Below, piece by piece: positions 1 to 6,029 of a DNA stretch of 12,847 bases. A model generated the notes under the pieces. It made no database searches. It was not told the origin of the DNA and saw only the letters and a program-made list of their open reading frames with translations. This stretch comes from Methylocystaceae bacterium. GTDB taxonomy: Bacteria > Pseudomonadota > Alphaproteobacteria > Rhizobiales > Beijerinckiaceae. Position numbers and translations under genes: made by a program. Every line of letters begins with the position of its first letter. The stretch's first letter is position 1. The stretch lies in the NCBI GenBank assembly GCA_003152255.1, contig PLZT01000633.1, positions 1 through 12,847 of the forward strand, written 5' to 3'.

Positions 1-846
1 TCCGGCGCTGAAATAAATGCGATTTGTGATCAGGCGTTGTCCTATCAGCAAGGCTCGCCCGAAGGCGAGATGCCGGCGCTTTATCTTTATATCAATCCTG
101 GCGCGCTCGTTGGCCGCGCATTCGCACGCGCCGGTGGATCGGCGGCGCCGACAGGGATGCTGACGCTTCAAGCCGCCGCCACAGGGCGTGGAACGGCGAC
201 ATCCAACGTCTCGGGCAAAGTTCCGCTCGCCGGGAGAAGTTTCGGACAGGCGGACGGAAGCGGTAGCACGGCGCCGAAGTTGGCGCTCGCCCTCAAGGCG
301 GCGGGATTTGCTCGCGCCGGCGCATCATCCGCATTGTCGGGTATCGCGGCGCTATCGGCGAAGGCGACTGGCCATGCGCAAGCGACATCGGTTGGAACAT
401 TCATCGCGGCGCTGCGCGCCCTCGGAATGGCCAAAGCGACCGGACAGTCAGCGATCACCGGCAAGGTTTCGTTGCTGGCACGCGGGATGGGCGGCGCGCG
501 CGGTATTGCGGGGACATCTGGTCGGGTGTCGCTCGCTGGCGCGTTGCGCGGCATCGGATCGGGGAGAGCAGGCGCGACGTTCCACGCGGCGCTTTCCGCT
601 TTCACTAGAGCGATGGCGAGAGGCTCGGCTTCGCCCTCGGGGCGTCTCGCGCTGACCGGACGCGCCATCGGCGCCGCATTCTCCAGTGCCGCGATAAGCG
701 TATTCTCGCCGCTAATCTCGCTGTCTGGCGCGGCGCGCGGAATGGCGCGAGGCTGGGCTGTCCTCAAGGTCGTCAAGTCGCCGCAAGTCATCGACCAGCA
801 AGCAGTGACCCCGCCGCAAGTCATCGACCAGCAAGCCGAGGACTAA
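1..846 (+). CDS. Ala/Gly-rich repeat protein, 5' end outside the window (probable phage structural/tail protein)
   Basis: The frame is open from base 1 with no stop, so the gene probably starts upstream; an internal TTG at 37 is possible but unconvincing. The product is almost entirely Ala, Gly, Ser, Leu, Arg and Thr. It shows about nine degenerate units of roughly 20 residues with a pattern like SG-x3-LxG-xAxG-x2-AxA, for example around SGKVPLAG, TGKVSLLARGMG, SGRVSLAG and SGRLALTG. The C-terminus carries two copies of PPQVIDQQA-type sequence. Position directly before a short gene, in a region followed by lysis-type genes, suggests a tail or fibre component, but no known domain is recognised. 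The N-terminal visible part (ALYLYINPG) looks globular. Regular low-complexity repeats could be structural, for example beta-helical or fibrous. Function is inferred from context only. Confidence 0.7.
   Translation, partial: SGAEINAICDQALSYQQGSPEGEMPALYLYINPGALVGRAFARAGGSAAPTGMLTLQAAATGRGTATSNVSGKVPLAGRSFGQADGSGSTAPKLALALKAAGFARAGASSALSGIAALSAKATGHAQATSVGTFIAALRALGMAKATGQSAITGKVSLLARGMGGARGIAGTSGRVSLAGALRGIGSGRAGATFHAALSAFTRAMARGSASPSGRLALTGRAIGAAFSSAAISVFSPLISLSGAARGMARGWAVLKVVKSPQVIDQQAVTPPQVIDQQAED
781..836 (+). repeat. Tandem 23-bp direct repeat, 33-bp period, in the 3' end of the first gene
   Basis: Bases 781-803 and 814-836 are identical over 23 bases. The 33-bp period equals 11 codons, so the reading frame is kept and each copy encodes PQVIDQQA near the C-terminus. 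It is probably a recent in-frame duplication of the protein tail. Confidence 0.85.
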
Positions 847-848
847 AA

Positions 849-1229
849 ATGGCATTCCAGAATTGTCCCGTGACGGTCAGCCAAGGCGGTGTGTTCTCGC
901 TGTATTTCCCGCTGCTCAACACGGATGGGACGCCAACGGCATACAGCACGCCCGTGGGTTATTTCTCGCTTGCCATCACCCCCTATCCGATAGAGGGCGC
1001 GTCGCCGGCCTTGTCGAAGGATTCGGCGTTGGTCGGCGGCGTGCGGATATTCCAGACCACGATAAATTCGATCAGCACATGGGTCGCCTATGTGGATTTC
1101 GTCGCGTCGGACACTGAGGGCCAAACGCCCGGCGGTCACTATTATGAATTGATGGTCGTCGATGGGAGCAATGAGGCGTTCGTCGCGACGGGCCAAGTGG
1201 TGATCGCGGCGACGATCACGCGACCATGA
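849..1229 (+). CDS. Hypothetical phage protein, 126 aa, probable beta-rich structural accessory
   Basis: ATG lies two bases after the stop of the preceding gene, so the two are probably co-translated. The 126-residue product alternates hydrophobic and polar residues with many aromatic, Thr, Val and Gly positions (QGGVFSLYFPLLNTDGTP, WVAYVDFVAS, GHYYELMVVDG). This is typical of a small beta-sandwich. The layout (an N-terminal strand, a 'DGTP' turn, a terminal VVIAATITRP strand) resembles Ig-like baseplate or tail accessory domains found near phage fibre genes, but I cannot assign a family. There is no signal peptide and no membrane segment. The ATGA overlap at its stop couples it to the next tiny gene. 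Confidence 0.75.
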   Translation: MAFQNCPVTVSQGGVFSLYFPLLNTDGTPTAYSTPVGYFSLAITPYPIEGASPALSKDSALVGGVRIFQTTINSISTWVAYVDFVASDTEGQTPGGHYYELMVVDGSNEAFVATGQVVIAATITRP

Positions 1230-1327
1230 ACAAGCGCTCCCCGCTATCCTTCCGCGTGCGTTTCGCTTGGGCGGTGTTCGCCGTCATGGCTCGCGCTGTG
1301 TGGGGGAAGCGGGCGAGGCGGTTGTAA
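1226..1327 (+). CDS. Small basic hydrophobic protein, 33 aa
   Basis: The start ATG overlaps the stop of the preceding gene (ATGA), a strong sign of translational coupling in a compact phage genome. The product starts MNKRSPLSFRVRFAWAVFAV and ends in a very basic tail (GKRARRL). A short hydrophobic core of about 12-14 residues flanked by Arg/Lys could associate with membrane. No family is recognised. It ends 11 bases before the stop of the convergent minus-strand repressor gene. It may be a chance frame, but position and charge pattern favour a real gene. Confidence 0.45.
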   Translation: MNKRSPLSFRVRFAWAVFAVMARAVWGKRARRL

Positions 1328-1338
1328 TGCGGCGTCGA

Positions 1339-1515
1339 TCATTTCAAAAATCCATTCTTCCGCAGCCATTCGACGACTATTTTCTCAACGAGAGATGCAA
1401 CAGATCGCGAGTCATGCACCGCTGCTTTTTCGAGAGCGGCTTTGACAGATGGATAAAACCTCAAGCCAAGTGGCGAGGTTCGCTTTTCTGGTTCTTTTGG
1501 TGATTTGTTAGCCAT
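1339..1515 (-). CDS. Small ribbon-helix-helix (Arc/CopG-like) DNA-binding protein, candidate repressor
   Basis: The 58-residue product has a basic N-tail (MANKSPKEPEKR), a predicted beta strand (SPLGLRFYPSV) and two helices (KAALEKAAVHDSRS and ASLVEKIVVEWLRKNG). This is the order of the ribbon-helix-helix fold, in which the paired N-terminal strands of a dimer contact DNA. I chose the ATG at 1515 because the fold starts there; the frame is open further upstream to 1668, but that part runs into the divergent gene and looks non-coding. Short RHH proteins commonly repress their own promoter. TTGTTAG repeats sit around its start and a divergent antirepressor-like gene lies beyond, consistent with a regulatory switch. 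Confidence 0.75.
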   Translation of the reverse strand: MANKSPKEPEKRTSPLGLRFYPSVKAALEKAAVHDSRSVASLVEKIVVEWLRKNGFLK

Positions 1516-1559
1516 TGTTAGTTTACACGCCCTCCCTTCCATGATACTAGCTTTGTTAG
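1505..1559. promoter_or_regulatory. Three direct TTGTTAG repeats in the divergent regulatory region (candidate operator)
   Basis: TTGTTAG occurs at 1505-1511, 1515-1521 and 1553-1559. The first two are exactly 10 bp apart (one helical turn), and the first and third extend to TTTGTTAGC. They cover the start codon and leader of the minus-strand RHH gene and lie upstream of the divergent gene at 1616. A weak plus-strand promoter-like pair, TTTACA at 1522-1527 and GATACT at 1543-1548, sits between them with a short 15-bp spacer. RHH repressors bind short repeats cooperatively, so these are natural candidate operators. The role is inferred. Confidence 0.45.
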
Positions 1560-1615
1560 CAAATGCAAGCCGTCTCGCCAAGCCAACGGTCGGCCAAAGC
1601 TGAAAGGCTTCTCTC

Positions 1616-2422
1616 ATGAAATCAACCGAACTGCGAGTCGTGAGTTTCCACGGTGACGAGATTGTCACCTTCGAGGCGGACGGTGCGCGCTATGTCGCCA
1701 TGCGCCGGATCGTCGAGAATATGGGGCTGGCGTGGGCAAGCCAAAGCGTAAAGCTAGAAGATCAAAAGGAGAAATTCAACTGTTACGATATCGTAACGGT
1801 TGGGGCGGACGGCAAAGAACGCGAAATGCTCGCGATGCCAGTTGAAAAACTCCCTCTTTGGCTCGCCTCGATCAATCCGAACAAGATCAAGAGCCCGACC
1901 GTCCGCGCCAAGATCGAGTGCTATCAGGCTGAGTCCGCCATCGCCTTGTATGACTATTGGACCAAGGGCGTCGCCATACGCGGAGATTCCGAAGGCATTA
2001 TGACCGGCATCGATCCGGCTGCGGCGAAGGTCATCGGCGGCATCGTCAAGAGCGTGGTGCATTTGCAGCTTTCGACAATACTTCCTGGCATGGTTGCCGA
2101 CGCCATCGCTCACGATCCACGCCGCTCCGTCCTCAATTATGTCTCCGTCAGAGAGATTTTGAATGAGGCCAAGGCCGAGTCGAAGGGGCGCAAAAAATTG
2201 AATGGTCGCGTCGGGCGTGCGCTGTGCAAAATGGCAGCAAAATCCACAACTGAAGCGCGCCTAGAATGCCCGCATACTGAAGTGTGGCTCTATCCACGCG
2301 CGCTCGCCGACAGATTCATGCGCGAAGAAGGAGCCGCGATGGTCAAGGCGCACAATGCTGCTGTGCGCGGCCAGGGATTGCTTAAGCTAGTTACTTTGAC
2401 GGGGACGGCCGTATTCCCGTGA
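1616..2422 (+). CDS. Phage antirepressor-like protein (P22 AR N-terminal domain type)
   Basis: This 268-residue protein starts with a domain of the P22 antirepressor N-terminal type (about residues 6-125). It shows VSFHGDEIVTFEADGARYVAMRRIVENMGL, the following SQSVKLEDQKEKFN segment, and the conserved LPLWLASINPNKIKSP and KIECYQAES parts. A variable linker (about 125-165) precedes a C-terminal region (SVREILNEAKAESKGRKKLNGRVGRAL) that looks like a DNA- or partner-binding module. Antirepressors of this class relieve phage repressor control. The start ATG has AAGG eight bases upstream. It is divergent from the RHH gene, which suggests joint control. The partner repressor is not known; the RHH protein next door is a guess. 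Confidence 0.85.
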   Translation: MKSTELRVVSFHGDEIVTFEADGARYVAMRRIVENMGLAWASQSVKLEDQKEKFNCYDIVTVGADGKEREMLAMPVEKLPLWLASINPNKIKSPTVRAKIECYQAESAIALYDYWTKGVAIRGDSEGIMTGIDPAAAKVIGGIVKSVVHLQLSTILPGMVADAIAHDPRRSVLNYVSVREILNEAKAESKGRKKLNGRVGRALCKMAAKSTTEARLECPHTEVWLYPRALADRFMREEGAAMVKAHNAAVRGQGLLKLVTLTGTAVFP

Positions 2423-2467
2423 GTCAACGTCAGGTTAACGCCCCCCAACGCCTCGAAGGAGATCGTC

Positions 2468-2572
2468 ATGCACCTGATCTTCGTGGACTACGCTCCATTC
2501 GCCTACTGCTACGCGGTTCTCGCGGCGCTGCTGCTGCGCGAGCGCTTCATCCGCGATCTGGAGGCGCTTTGA
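2468..2572 (+). CDS. Small membrane-helix protein, 34 aa
   Basis: ATG follows a clear ribosome-binding site (AAGGAG about seven bases upstream). The product (MHLIFVDYAPFAYCYAVLAA then LLLRERF) is mostly one hydrophobic segment of about 20 residues, ending in a charged tail RERFIRDLEAL. A single short helix with a cytoplasm-style charged end is typical of tiny phage membrane proteins. The next small gene starts two bases after its stop, giving an operon-like run of mini-genes ahead of the cell-wall hydrolases. No family is recognised. Confidence 0.55.
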   Translation: MHLIFVDYAPFAYCYAVLAALLLRERFIRDLEAL

Positions 2573-2573
2573 A

Positions 2574-2705
2574 ATGATGTCACCTGATCAATGGCGAGCA
2601 CTCAGCATGATCATCAACATCGGCGGTGTGCTGGTAGCGGCTATTTTCGTCTCGAACATATTCCGCGAACAGTGGCCATCGATTTCTAAAGCGTTCGGCT
2701 ACTGA
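2574..2705 (+). CDS. Small membrane-helix protein, 43 aa
   Basis: The start lies one base after the stop of the preceding mini-gene. The second ATG immediately following is an alternative start. After an N-terminal polar part (MMSPDQWRALS) comes one hydrophobic helix of about 18-20 residues (MIINIGGVLVAAIFVSNIF), then a polar tail ending in KAFGY. The layout suits an N-out or N-in single-pass phage membrane protein. Lysis genes follow, so a holin or antiholin role is possible, but the sequence alone does not show it. Confidence 0.55.
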   Translation: MMSPDQWRALSMIINIGGVLVAAIFVSNIFREQWPSISKAFGY

Positions 2706-2712
2706 CGCGCGC

Positions 2713-2934
2713 ATGGCTCTCCCGGCGAACGAACCCGAACTAAAGATCGTGGTGGAATTCGCGGTGAGCAGATGGTTGCTTCAACATCACTTTGGCCAAA
2801 TCCAGATGCAAGCACTATTCCTCGGAATCCGCCTCTTGAGAAGCGACTATCTTAGGATCGTGCGGGCATACGCCGATAAGCGCGATGTGAATGAGCCATG
2901 CTCCAGCGATTTTGATTTGCGGGAGTGGATGTGA
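2713..2934 (+). CDS. Hypothetical phage protein, 73 aa
   Basis: The product is a soluble, probably helical protein. Hydrophobic and aromatic residues are spaced as in amphipathic helices (VVEFAVSRWLLQHHFGQIQM, IRLLRSDYLRIVRAYADK), followed by an acidic tail (SSDFDLREWM). No signal peptide, membrane segment or known motif is seen. The start ATG lacks a convincing ribosome-binding site, so translation may depend on coupling to the preceding gene, seven bases away. Its stop lies 65 bases before the best start of the M15 peptidase gene. Confidence 0.55.
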   Translation: MALPANEPELKIVVEFAVSRWLLQHHFGQIQMQALFLGIRLLRSDYLRIVRAYADKRDVNEPCSSDFDLREWM

Positions 2935-2999
2935 TCGGGACAAGCCGCGCGGACCATGCGTCCGTTATCAACGCCATGGCGCTGGCGAAGGAGAACAAG

Positions 3000-3524
3000 A
3001 TGGCCTCGTTCTATTCCGACGTGCTGGTGAAATCGCCGGCCTTTAATTCGATCGAAACGCAAAAATCGGCCGATCTCCTGGAGCCCGGCACGCGGGCGGC
3101 CGTGGCGGCGTTGATCCCCGATGCGGCGGCGCACGGCCATCATCTGATCGTGCTCGAAACCTACCGTTCCTCGCGCCGTCAGTTGCAGCTCTTCAACCAA
3201 CACTTTACCGAGCTTCGGAACGTCGGTTGCCACGGCTACGGAGTCGCCTGCGACCTCGGCATCGCCGGTCCGAATGGCGCCGTGAACTGGAAGGCAGATT
3301 ACACGCTGCTCCGCGCGCTCGCCAAAAAGCACGGGTTGATCTGGGGCGGCGATTGGGGAACGCCGAAGTGCCAGCATTCATTCCGCGACATGGACCATGT
3401 GCAGCGCATTCCGGTGTTTCGCCAGAACGAAATGTTCGCAGGCAACTGGTATCCGGCGACGAACTACGATCCTTATCAGGACATGCAAGAGCACGGCATC
3501 GCCGGCATGGGAGTTGAAGTCTGA
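3000..3524 (+). CDS. M15-family zinc D-Ala-D-Ala carboxypeptidase / endolysin-type peptidase
   Basis: The 174-residue product matches the M15 (VanY/phage endolysin) metallopeptidase pattern. It has an early TYRSSRRQ segment, then HGYGVACD giving zinc ligands His78 and Asp85 (H-x6-D), the helix and strand leading to GLIWGGDWG, and DMDH giving catalytic Asp132 and third zinc ligand His133. Such enzymes cut peptide cross-links of peptidoglycan. I chose ATG 3000 because AAGGAG lies six bases upstream. GTG starts at 2931 or 2925 would add about 23-25 residues overlapping the previous gene. No signal peptide is seen, so it would need a holin-like partner or be used in the virion. It overlaps the lysozyme-like gene by one base, suggesting joint expression. 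Confidence 0.85.
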   Translation: MASFYSDVLVKSPAFNSIETQKSADLLEPGTRAAVAALIPDAAAHGHHLIVLETYRSSRRQLQLFNQHFTELRNVGCHGYGVACDLGIAGPNGAVNWKADYTLLRALAKKHGLIWGGDWGTPKCQHSFRDMDHVQRIPVFRQNEMFAGNWYPATNYDPYQDMQEHGIAGMGVEV

Positions 3525-4000
3525 TGTCCATCACCCAAACGCAATACTATGCCAATGCGCGCGAGATCCACGCATTCTGGCTTTCCGAAAAGCAGACGCC
3601 GATCTTCGCCGCTGCCATGCTCGCGCAGGCCGATGCTGAAAGCTCTCTGTCGCCGAACGCAATTGGCGACAATGGATCGGCTTGGGGTCTTTATCAGCTC
3701 CACATGGACCGCATCGTTTTGATCCGCGATGGCGACGCCGAAAGGAAATTACCTGGTTGCGGGATCGACGTATCGAAGCTCCCTCCGCTTGTGAAGCAGC
3801 TTGAGGCGGTGTGGTTCGAACTCCAGCACTCGGAATCGCACGCGCTCAAAATGATCCAGGCGGCCGCGACCTCCTACGACGCGGGATATGCAGCCTGCAA
3901 GTTTTACGAGCGCGCCGGCGCTCCCGGCCAGAACGTGAAACGCGGCAATCGCGCGGTGTTCTGGGCGAGTTACTTCATGCAAAAAGCCGGGGTCGCCTAA
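3524..4000 (+). CDS. Lysozyme-fold phage protein (phage tail lysozyme-like), 158 aa
   Basis: The protein has the pattern of the lysozyme-like fold used by phage tail or endolysin enzymes: AAAMLAQADAESSLSPNAIGDNGSAWGLYQLH. Glu39 in the AESSL segment sits where the catalytic acid of the Phage_lysozyme2-type domain lies, and GDNGSAWGLYQ is the conserved loop. A helical second half follows (PLVKQLEAVWFELQ, ATSYDAGYAACKFYERAG), with the late NRAVFWASYF typical of this group. It would cut the glycan backbone, complementing the adjacent peptidase. Stop and start overlap by one base at both ends (TGATG with the peptidase gene, TAATG with the next gene). No export signal is seen. Confidence 0.75.
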   Translation: MSITQTQYYANAREIHAFWLSEKQTPIFAAAMLAQADAESSLSPNAIGDNGSAWGLYQLHMDRIVLIRDGDAERKLPGCGIDVSKLPPLVKQLEAVWFELQHSESHALKMIQAAATSYDAGYAACKFYERAGAPGQNVKRGNRAVFWASYFMQKAGVA

Positions 4001-4230
4001 TGCGCAAGGACATCGCCGGCTTCACAGCAGACGAAGATCATCTCCCCGCGTTCGTCTCCATTGAAGACCTCGGGGATACCGTCATTGCAACCATGCGCGG
4101 GAAGCGAGTTCGCAACGACCTCAAGGGCCGCGATGATCCGGGGCCGATGGCCGAGGTCATCATGACGCACGAGGCGTGGGCCAAGGTCGTCGCAGCCGCG
4201 GCGGCATATAAGCGCGGAGGTTCGGCATGA
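4000..4230 (+). CDS. Hypothetical phage protein, 76 aa
   Basis: ATG overlaps the stop of the lysozyme-like gene (TAATG). The frame is open further upstream, but that part is a shadow of the hydrolase gene. The 76-residue product looks soluble. It has an N-terminal MRKDIAGFTADEDHLPAFV, a beta-like VSIEDLGDTVIATMRGKRV, a basic and polar middle (NDLKGRDDPGP), and an amphipathic C-terminal helix (EAWAKVVAAAAAYKRG). The regular strand-then-helix layout argues for a folded protein. No family is recognised. Coupling to neighbours suggests a lysis- or virion-associated accessory. Confidence 0.65.
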   Translation: MRKDIAGFTADEDHLPAFVSIEDLGDTVIATMRGKRVRNDLKGRDDPGPMAEVIMTHEAWAKVVAAAAAYKRGGSA

Positions 4231-4355
4231 GCATCGTTGAAGACTACTGGGCTGCGCTCGGATCGGAAGAGCCGGATGAACTCGTCGAATCCGAGAATGT
4301 GACATACGAACTACCGCCGCTCGACGATGAACAGACACTATATTGGGGAGCGTGA
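4227..4355 (+). CDS. Small acidic protein, 42 aa
   Basis: ATG overlaps the preceding stop (ATGA). The product is strongly acidic, with about 12 Asp/Glu in 42 residues and only no Lys or Arg seen (MSIVEDYWAALGSEEPDELV, then ESENVTYELPPLDDEQ). There is no membrane segment. Small acidic phage proteins often bind host proteins or mimic DNA, but nothing here shows a target. Coupled start and lack of basic residues support a real gene. Function is unknown. Confidence 0.55.
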   Translation: MSIVEDYWAALGSEEPDELVESENVTYELPPLDDEQTLYWGA

Positions 4356-4356
4356 T

Positions 4357-4458
4357 ATGCGCCGACCATCGCCAATAGAACTCGCGATTCTCTTTTGGGG
4401 CGTCGCCATTATCGCCGGCGCGCTTGTCGGGCTCGCTCACACCGCGTTGACGCCTTAA
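4357..4458 (+). CDS. Small single-helix membrane protein, 33 aa
   Basis: The start lies one base after the previous stop. The product has a short basic N-terminus (MRRPSPIE), then one long hydrophobic helix (LAILFWGVAIIAGALVGLA) and a short tail. This layout (N-in, positively charged) suits a small phage membrane protein, possibly of lysis control. It is the last gene before the IS element; its stop (4456-4458) is directly next to the element's right end. Confidence 0.5.
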   Translation: MRRPSPIELAILFWGVAIIAGALVGLAHTALTP

Positions 4459-4464
4459 CGTCTT

Positions 4465-4484
4465 CCCCGTCCTAAAGGACGGGG
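4465..4484 (-). repeat. Right-end hairpin of the IS element, overlapping the tnpB stop
   Basis: CCCCGTCC and GGACGGGG form a perfect 8-bp stem with a TAAA loop. The tnpB stop codon lies at 4472-4474, inside the stem and loop. In IS200/IS605 elements such end hairpins are read by TnpA, and the 3' end of the TnpB guide RNA (omega RNA) runs through this region into flanking DNA. A guide RNA here is inferred; if present it would lie on the minus strand and end in sequence left of about 4459. Confidence 0.75.
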
Positions 4485-5545
4485 ATTTCTCCAACGAGAG
4501 GCGAACGTTCTCGCCCGACACGTAGAATATTCAGAGCCGCATTCACGTCGCGATCATGCGACGCGCCACAGTCGGAACAAGTCCAGTGTCTTATTCCAAG
4601 CGCGCCCATACCTTTCGGACTACTGACGGGAATGCTCCCGCAGCACGAGCACGTTTGGGAAGTCCATCGTTCGTCAGCTTCGATGTAGCGAGCGTTGTGC
4701 CTTCTGGCCTTATACGCAAGCTGGCTACGGAATGTCGTCCAGCCCGCATCGAGCACGGATTTAGCCATCCGTGTCTTGGCGAGCTTCGCCGCATTCACAT
4801 TGCCGACGACGATCAATTCGTTTTCGCGAACAAGCCTTGTGGATTGCTCGTGAAGGTGGTGACGCCGCGCGTTGGCGATCTTGGCGTGGATTGCCTTGAC
4901 GCGGGCGTGATTATTGGCGCGCTGCGCAACGGCAAGCTGCGCTTCGTAAAGTCGATAGTGCTGCAAGGCGGGTATCGTATCGCCGTCGCTGCATGTCGCG
5001 AACGTCTTCAACCCGAGGTCTATTCCAATCTGACCGTTGCCGGTCGGAAGATTGTCTTCGACCTCGCATTGGAAAGCGACATACCAGCGCCCGCGCGCGT
5101 CTTGCGTGAAGCAGCCGCTCTTTACGGGACCGCCGATTTCGCGCGAGCGCCAGAAGTGGAAAGCCTGCTTCATATAGGTGACGCGCGAACCGTCGATCTG
5201 CACGGCGCGGTTGATAAACGGCACCCATCCAAGCGCTCGTTTCGCCCCGCCGCTGGCGCGGAAACGCGGACAGCGCTTGTGTTTGTCGCGCGGAACCACG
5301 AATTGCCGGCAGATGGTCTGAACGGTGTCGGAGTGCAGGCCAAGCTCGCGACCCGCTCCGGTGCAGAGCTTGATAAGGTCGAAAGCGCTTGGCCAGCGTC
5401 CGACGCGCCCCGCTTTCCAGCGGCTTTCAGCCTCACGCTGGATTTGGCAGCAATAGTTCCAAACCTGATTGCAAGCCCACGCGTGACGGTTCAGGCGTTT
5501 CCTGACCGTGGCGTCCTTGACGCGATATTTGAACGTGAGCATCAT
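4472..5545 (-). CDS. tnpB: TnpB RNA-guided nuclease-like protein of the IS element, RuvC-II Glu replaced
   Basis: The 357-residue product has the TnpB order. An N-terminal OrfB-like region (MLTFKYRVKDATVRKRL) is followed by RuvC-I GIDLGLKTFA with Asp176, a central helical region, and the block KTRMAKSVLDAGW. A zinc finger follows with Cys299/Cys302 and Cys323/Cys326, then RuvC-III HDRDVNAALNIL with Asp333. Family TnpB proteins are omega-RNA-guided DNA nucleases that help the element persist. Where most carry Glu in RuvC-II (VVEDL-like), this one has VVGNV with Gly248. A Glu292 just before the zinc finger (DERWTSQTC) may take its place, as in TnpB groups with rearranged active sites; this is inference. 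Two consecutive ATG codons start the frame; the second (5542) has better spacing to AGGG. Confidence 0.92.
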   Translation of the reverse strand: MMLTFKYRVKDATVRKRLNRHAWACNQVWNYCCQIQREAESRWKAGRVGRWPSAFDLIKLCTGAGRELGLHSDTVQTICRQFVVPRDKHKRCPRFRASGGAKRALGWVPFINRAVQIDGSRVTYMKQAFHFWRSREIGGPVKSGCFTQDARGRWYVAFQCEVEDNLPTGNGQIGIDLGLKTFATCSDGDTIPALQHYRLYEAQLAVAQRANNHARVKAIHAKIANARRHHLHEQSTRLVRENELIVVGNVNAAKLAKTRMAKSVLDAGWTTFRSQLAYKARRHNARYIEADERWTSQTCSCCGSIPVSSPKGMGALGIRHWTCSDCGASHDRDVNAALNILRVGRERSPLVGEIPVL

Positions 5546-5548
5546 GTT

Positions 5549-5570
5549 CCCTACATATTGGTCTGTAGGG
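5549..5570. promoter_or_regulatory. Inverted repeat between the divergent tnpB and tnpA starts
   Basis: CCCTACA (5549-5555) and TGTAGGG (5564-5570) form a 7-bp inverted repeat with an 8-base spacer in the 35-bp gap between the two genes. Each arm supplies the ribosome-binding purines of one gene: TGTAGGGGAG before the tnpA GTG, and TGTAGGGAAC before the tnpB ATG. It could fold in the mRNA and limit translation of either gene. Confidence 0.5.
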
Positions 5571-5580
5571 GAGCTTTCAA

Positions 5581-5994
5581 GTGGATAAGTCAGAATATCG
5601 CAGGGAACGGCACTCGGTCACGAAATTGGTCTGCCATATGGTGTTTGTCACCAAATATCGCCGCAGGCTCTTTGACGACGCGGCGATTGAATGGCTCCAA
5701 GCTCACTTCGCCAAGGTCTGTGAGACGATGGATTGCGTCCTTGTCGCCTGCGACGGCGAGGCCGACCACGTCCATTTGCTGGTCGAATACCCGCCAAAAT
5801 ACTCGGTCTCGGTTTTGGTCAACGCTCTCAAAGGCACATCGTCGCGCCTACTTCGAAAGGCCCGCCGCGACATCGCCAACCGATATTGGAAGGGCGTGCT
5901 TTGGTCGCCTTCCTACTTCGCCGCGAGTGCTGGCGGCGCTCCGCTTGAGAGGGTCAAGCAATACGTCGAAGCTCAAAGAGCCGAGACAGACTAG
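5581..5994 (+). CDS. tnpA: IS200/IS605-family Y1 HUH transposase TnpA
   Basis: The 137-residue product is full length for TnpA of this family. It has HMVFVTKYRRRLF at the N-terminus, the HUH motif DHVHLLVEYPP with His63 and His65, the KGTSSRLLR helix, WSPSYFAASAGG, and the catalytic tyrosine Tyr128 in VKQYVEAQ. The dimeric enzyme cuts and rejoins single-stranded DNA at element ends recognised through subterminal hairpins. I chose the GTG at 5581 because GGGGAG lies seven bases upstream and the conserved N-terminus follows. The neighbouring divergent tnpB and flanking hairpins complete the element. Nothing suggests inactivation. Confidence 0.95.
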   Translation: MDKSEYRRERHSVTKLVCHMVFVTKYRRRLFDDAAIEWLQAHFAKVCETMDCVLVACDGEADHVHLLVEYPPKYSVSVLVNALKGTSSRLLRKARRDIANRYWKGVLWSPSYFAASAGGAPLERVKQYVEAQRAETD

Positions 5995-6009
5995 GGAGCG
6001 CGCTTTCCT

Positions 6010-6029
6010 CCCCGCCGTAAACGGCAGGG
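6010..6029 (+). repeat. Left-end hairpin of the IS element
   Basis: CCC and GCCG pair with CGGC and GGG around a TAAA loop, with one C-A mismatch. It lies 15 bases after the tnpA stop. Loop and outer stem match the hairpin at the other end. A direct AGCGCGC repeat (5997-6003 and 6035-6041) brackets it. This fits the left-end structure bound by TnpA. Confidence 0.65.

Noticed and set aside
168..824. Long minus-strand frame (218 codons) opposite the first gene
   Set aside because: It mirrors the GC-rich repeat gene and has no family features; the plus-strand gene continues from outside the window and is coupled to the next one.
1267..1503. Plus-strand frame opposite the RHH gene
   Set aside because: The minus-strand frame shows a clear RHH pattern; this one is its shadow.
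2847..3377. Minus-strand 176-codon frame opposite the M15 gene
   Set aside because: The M15 zinc motifs on the plus strand are unambiguous.
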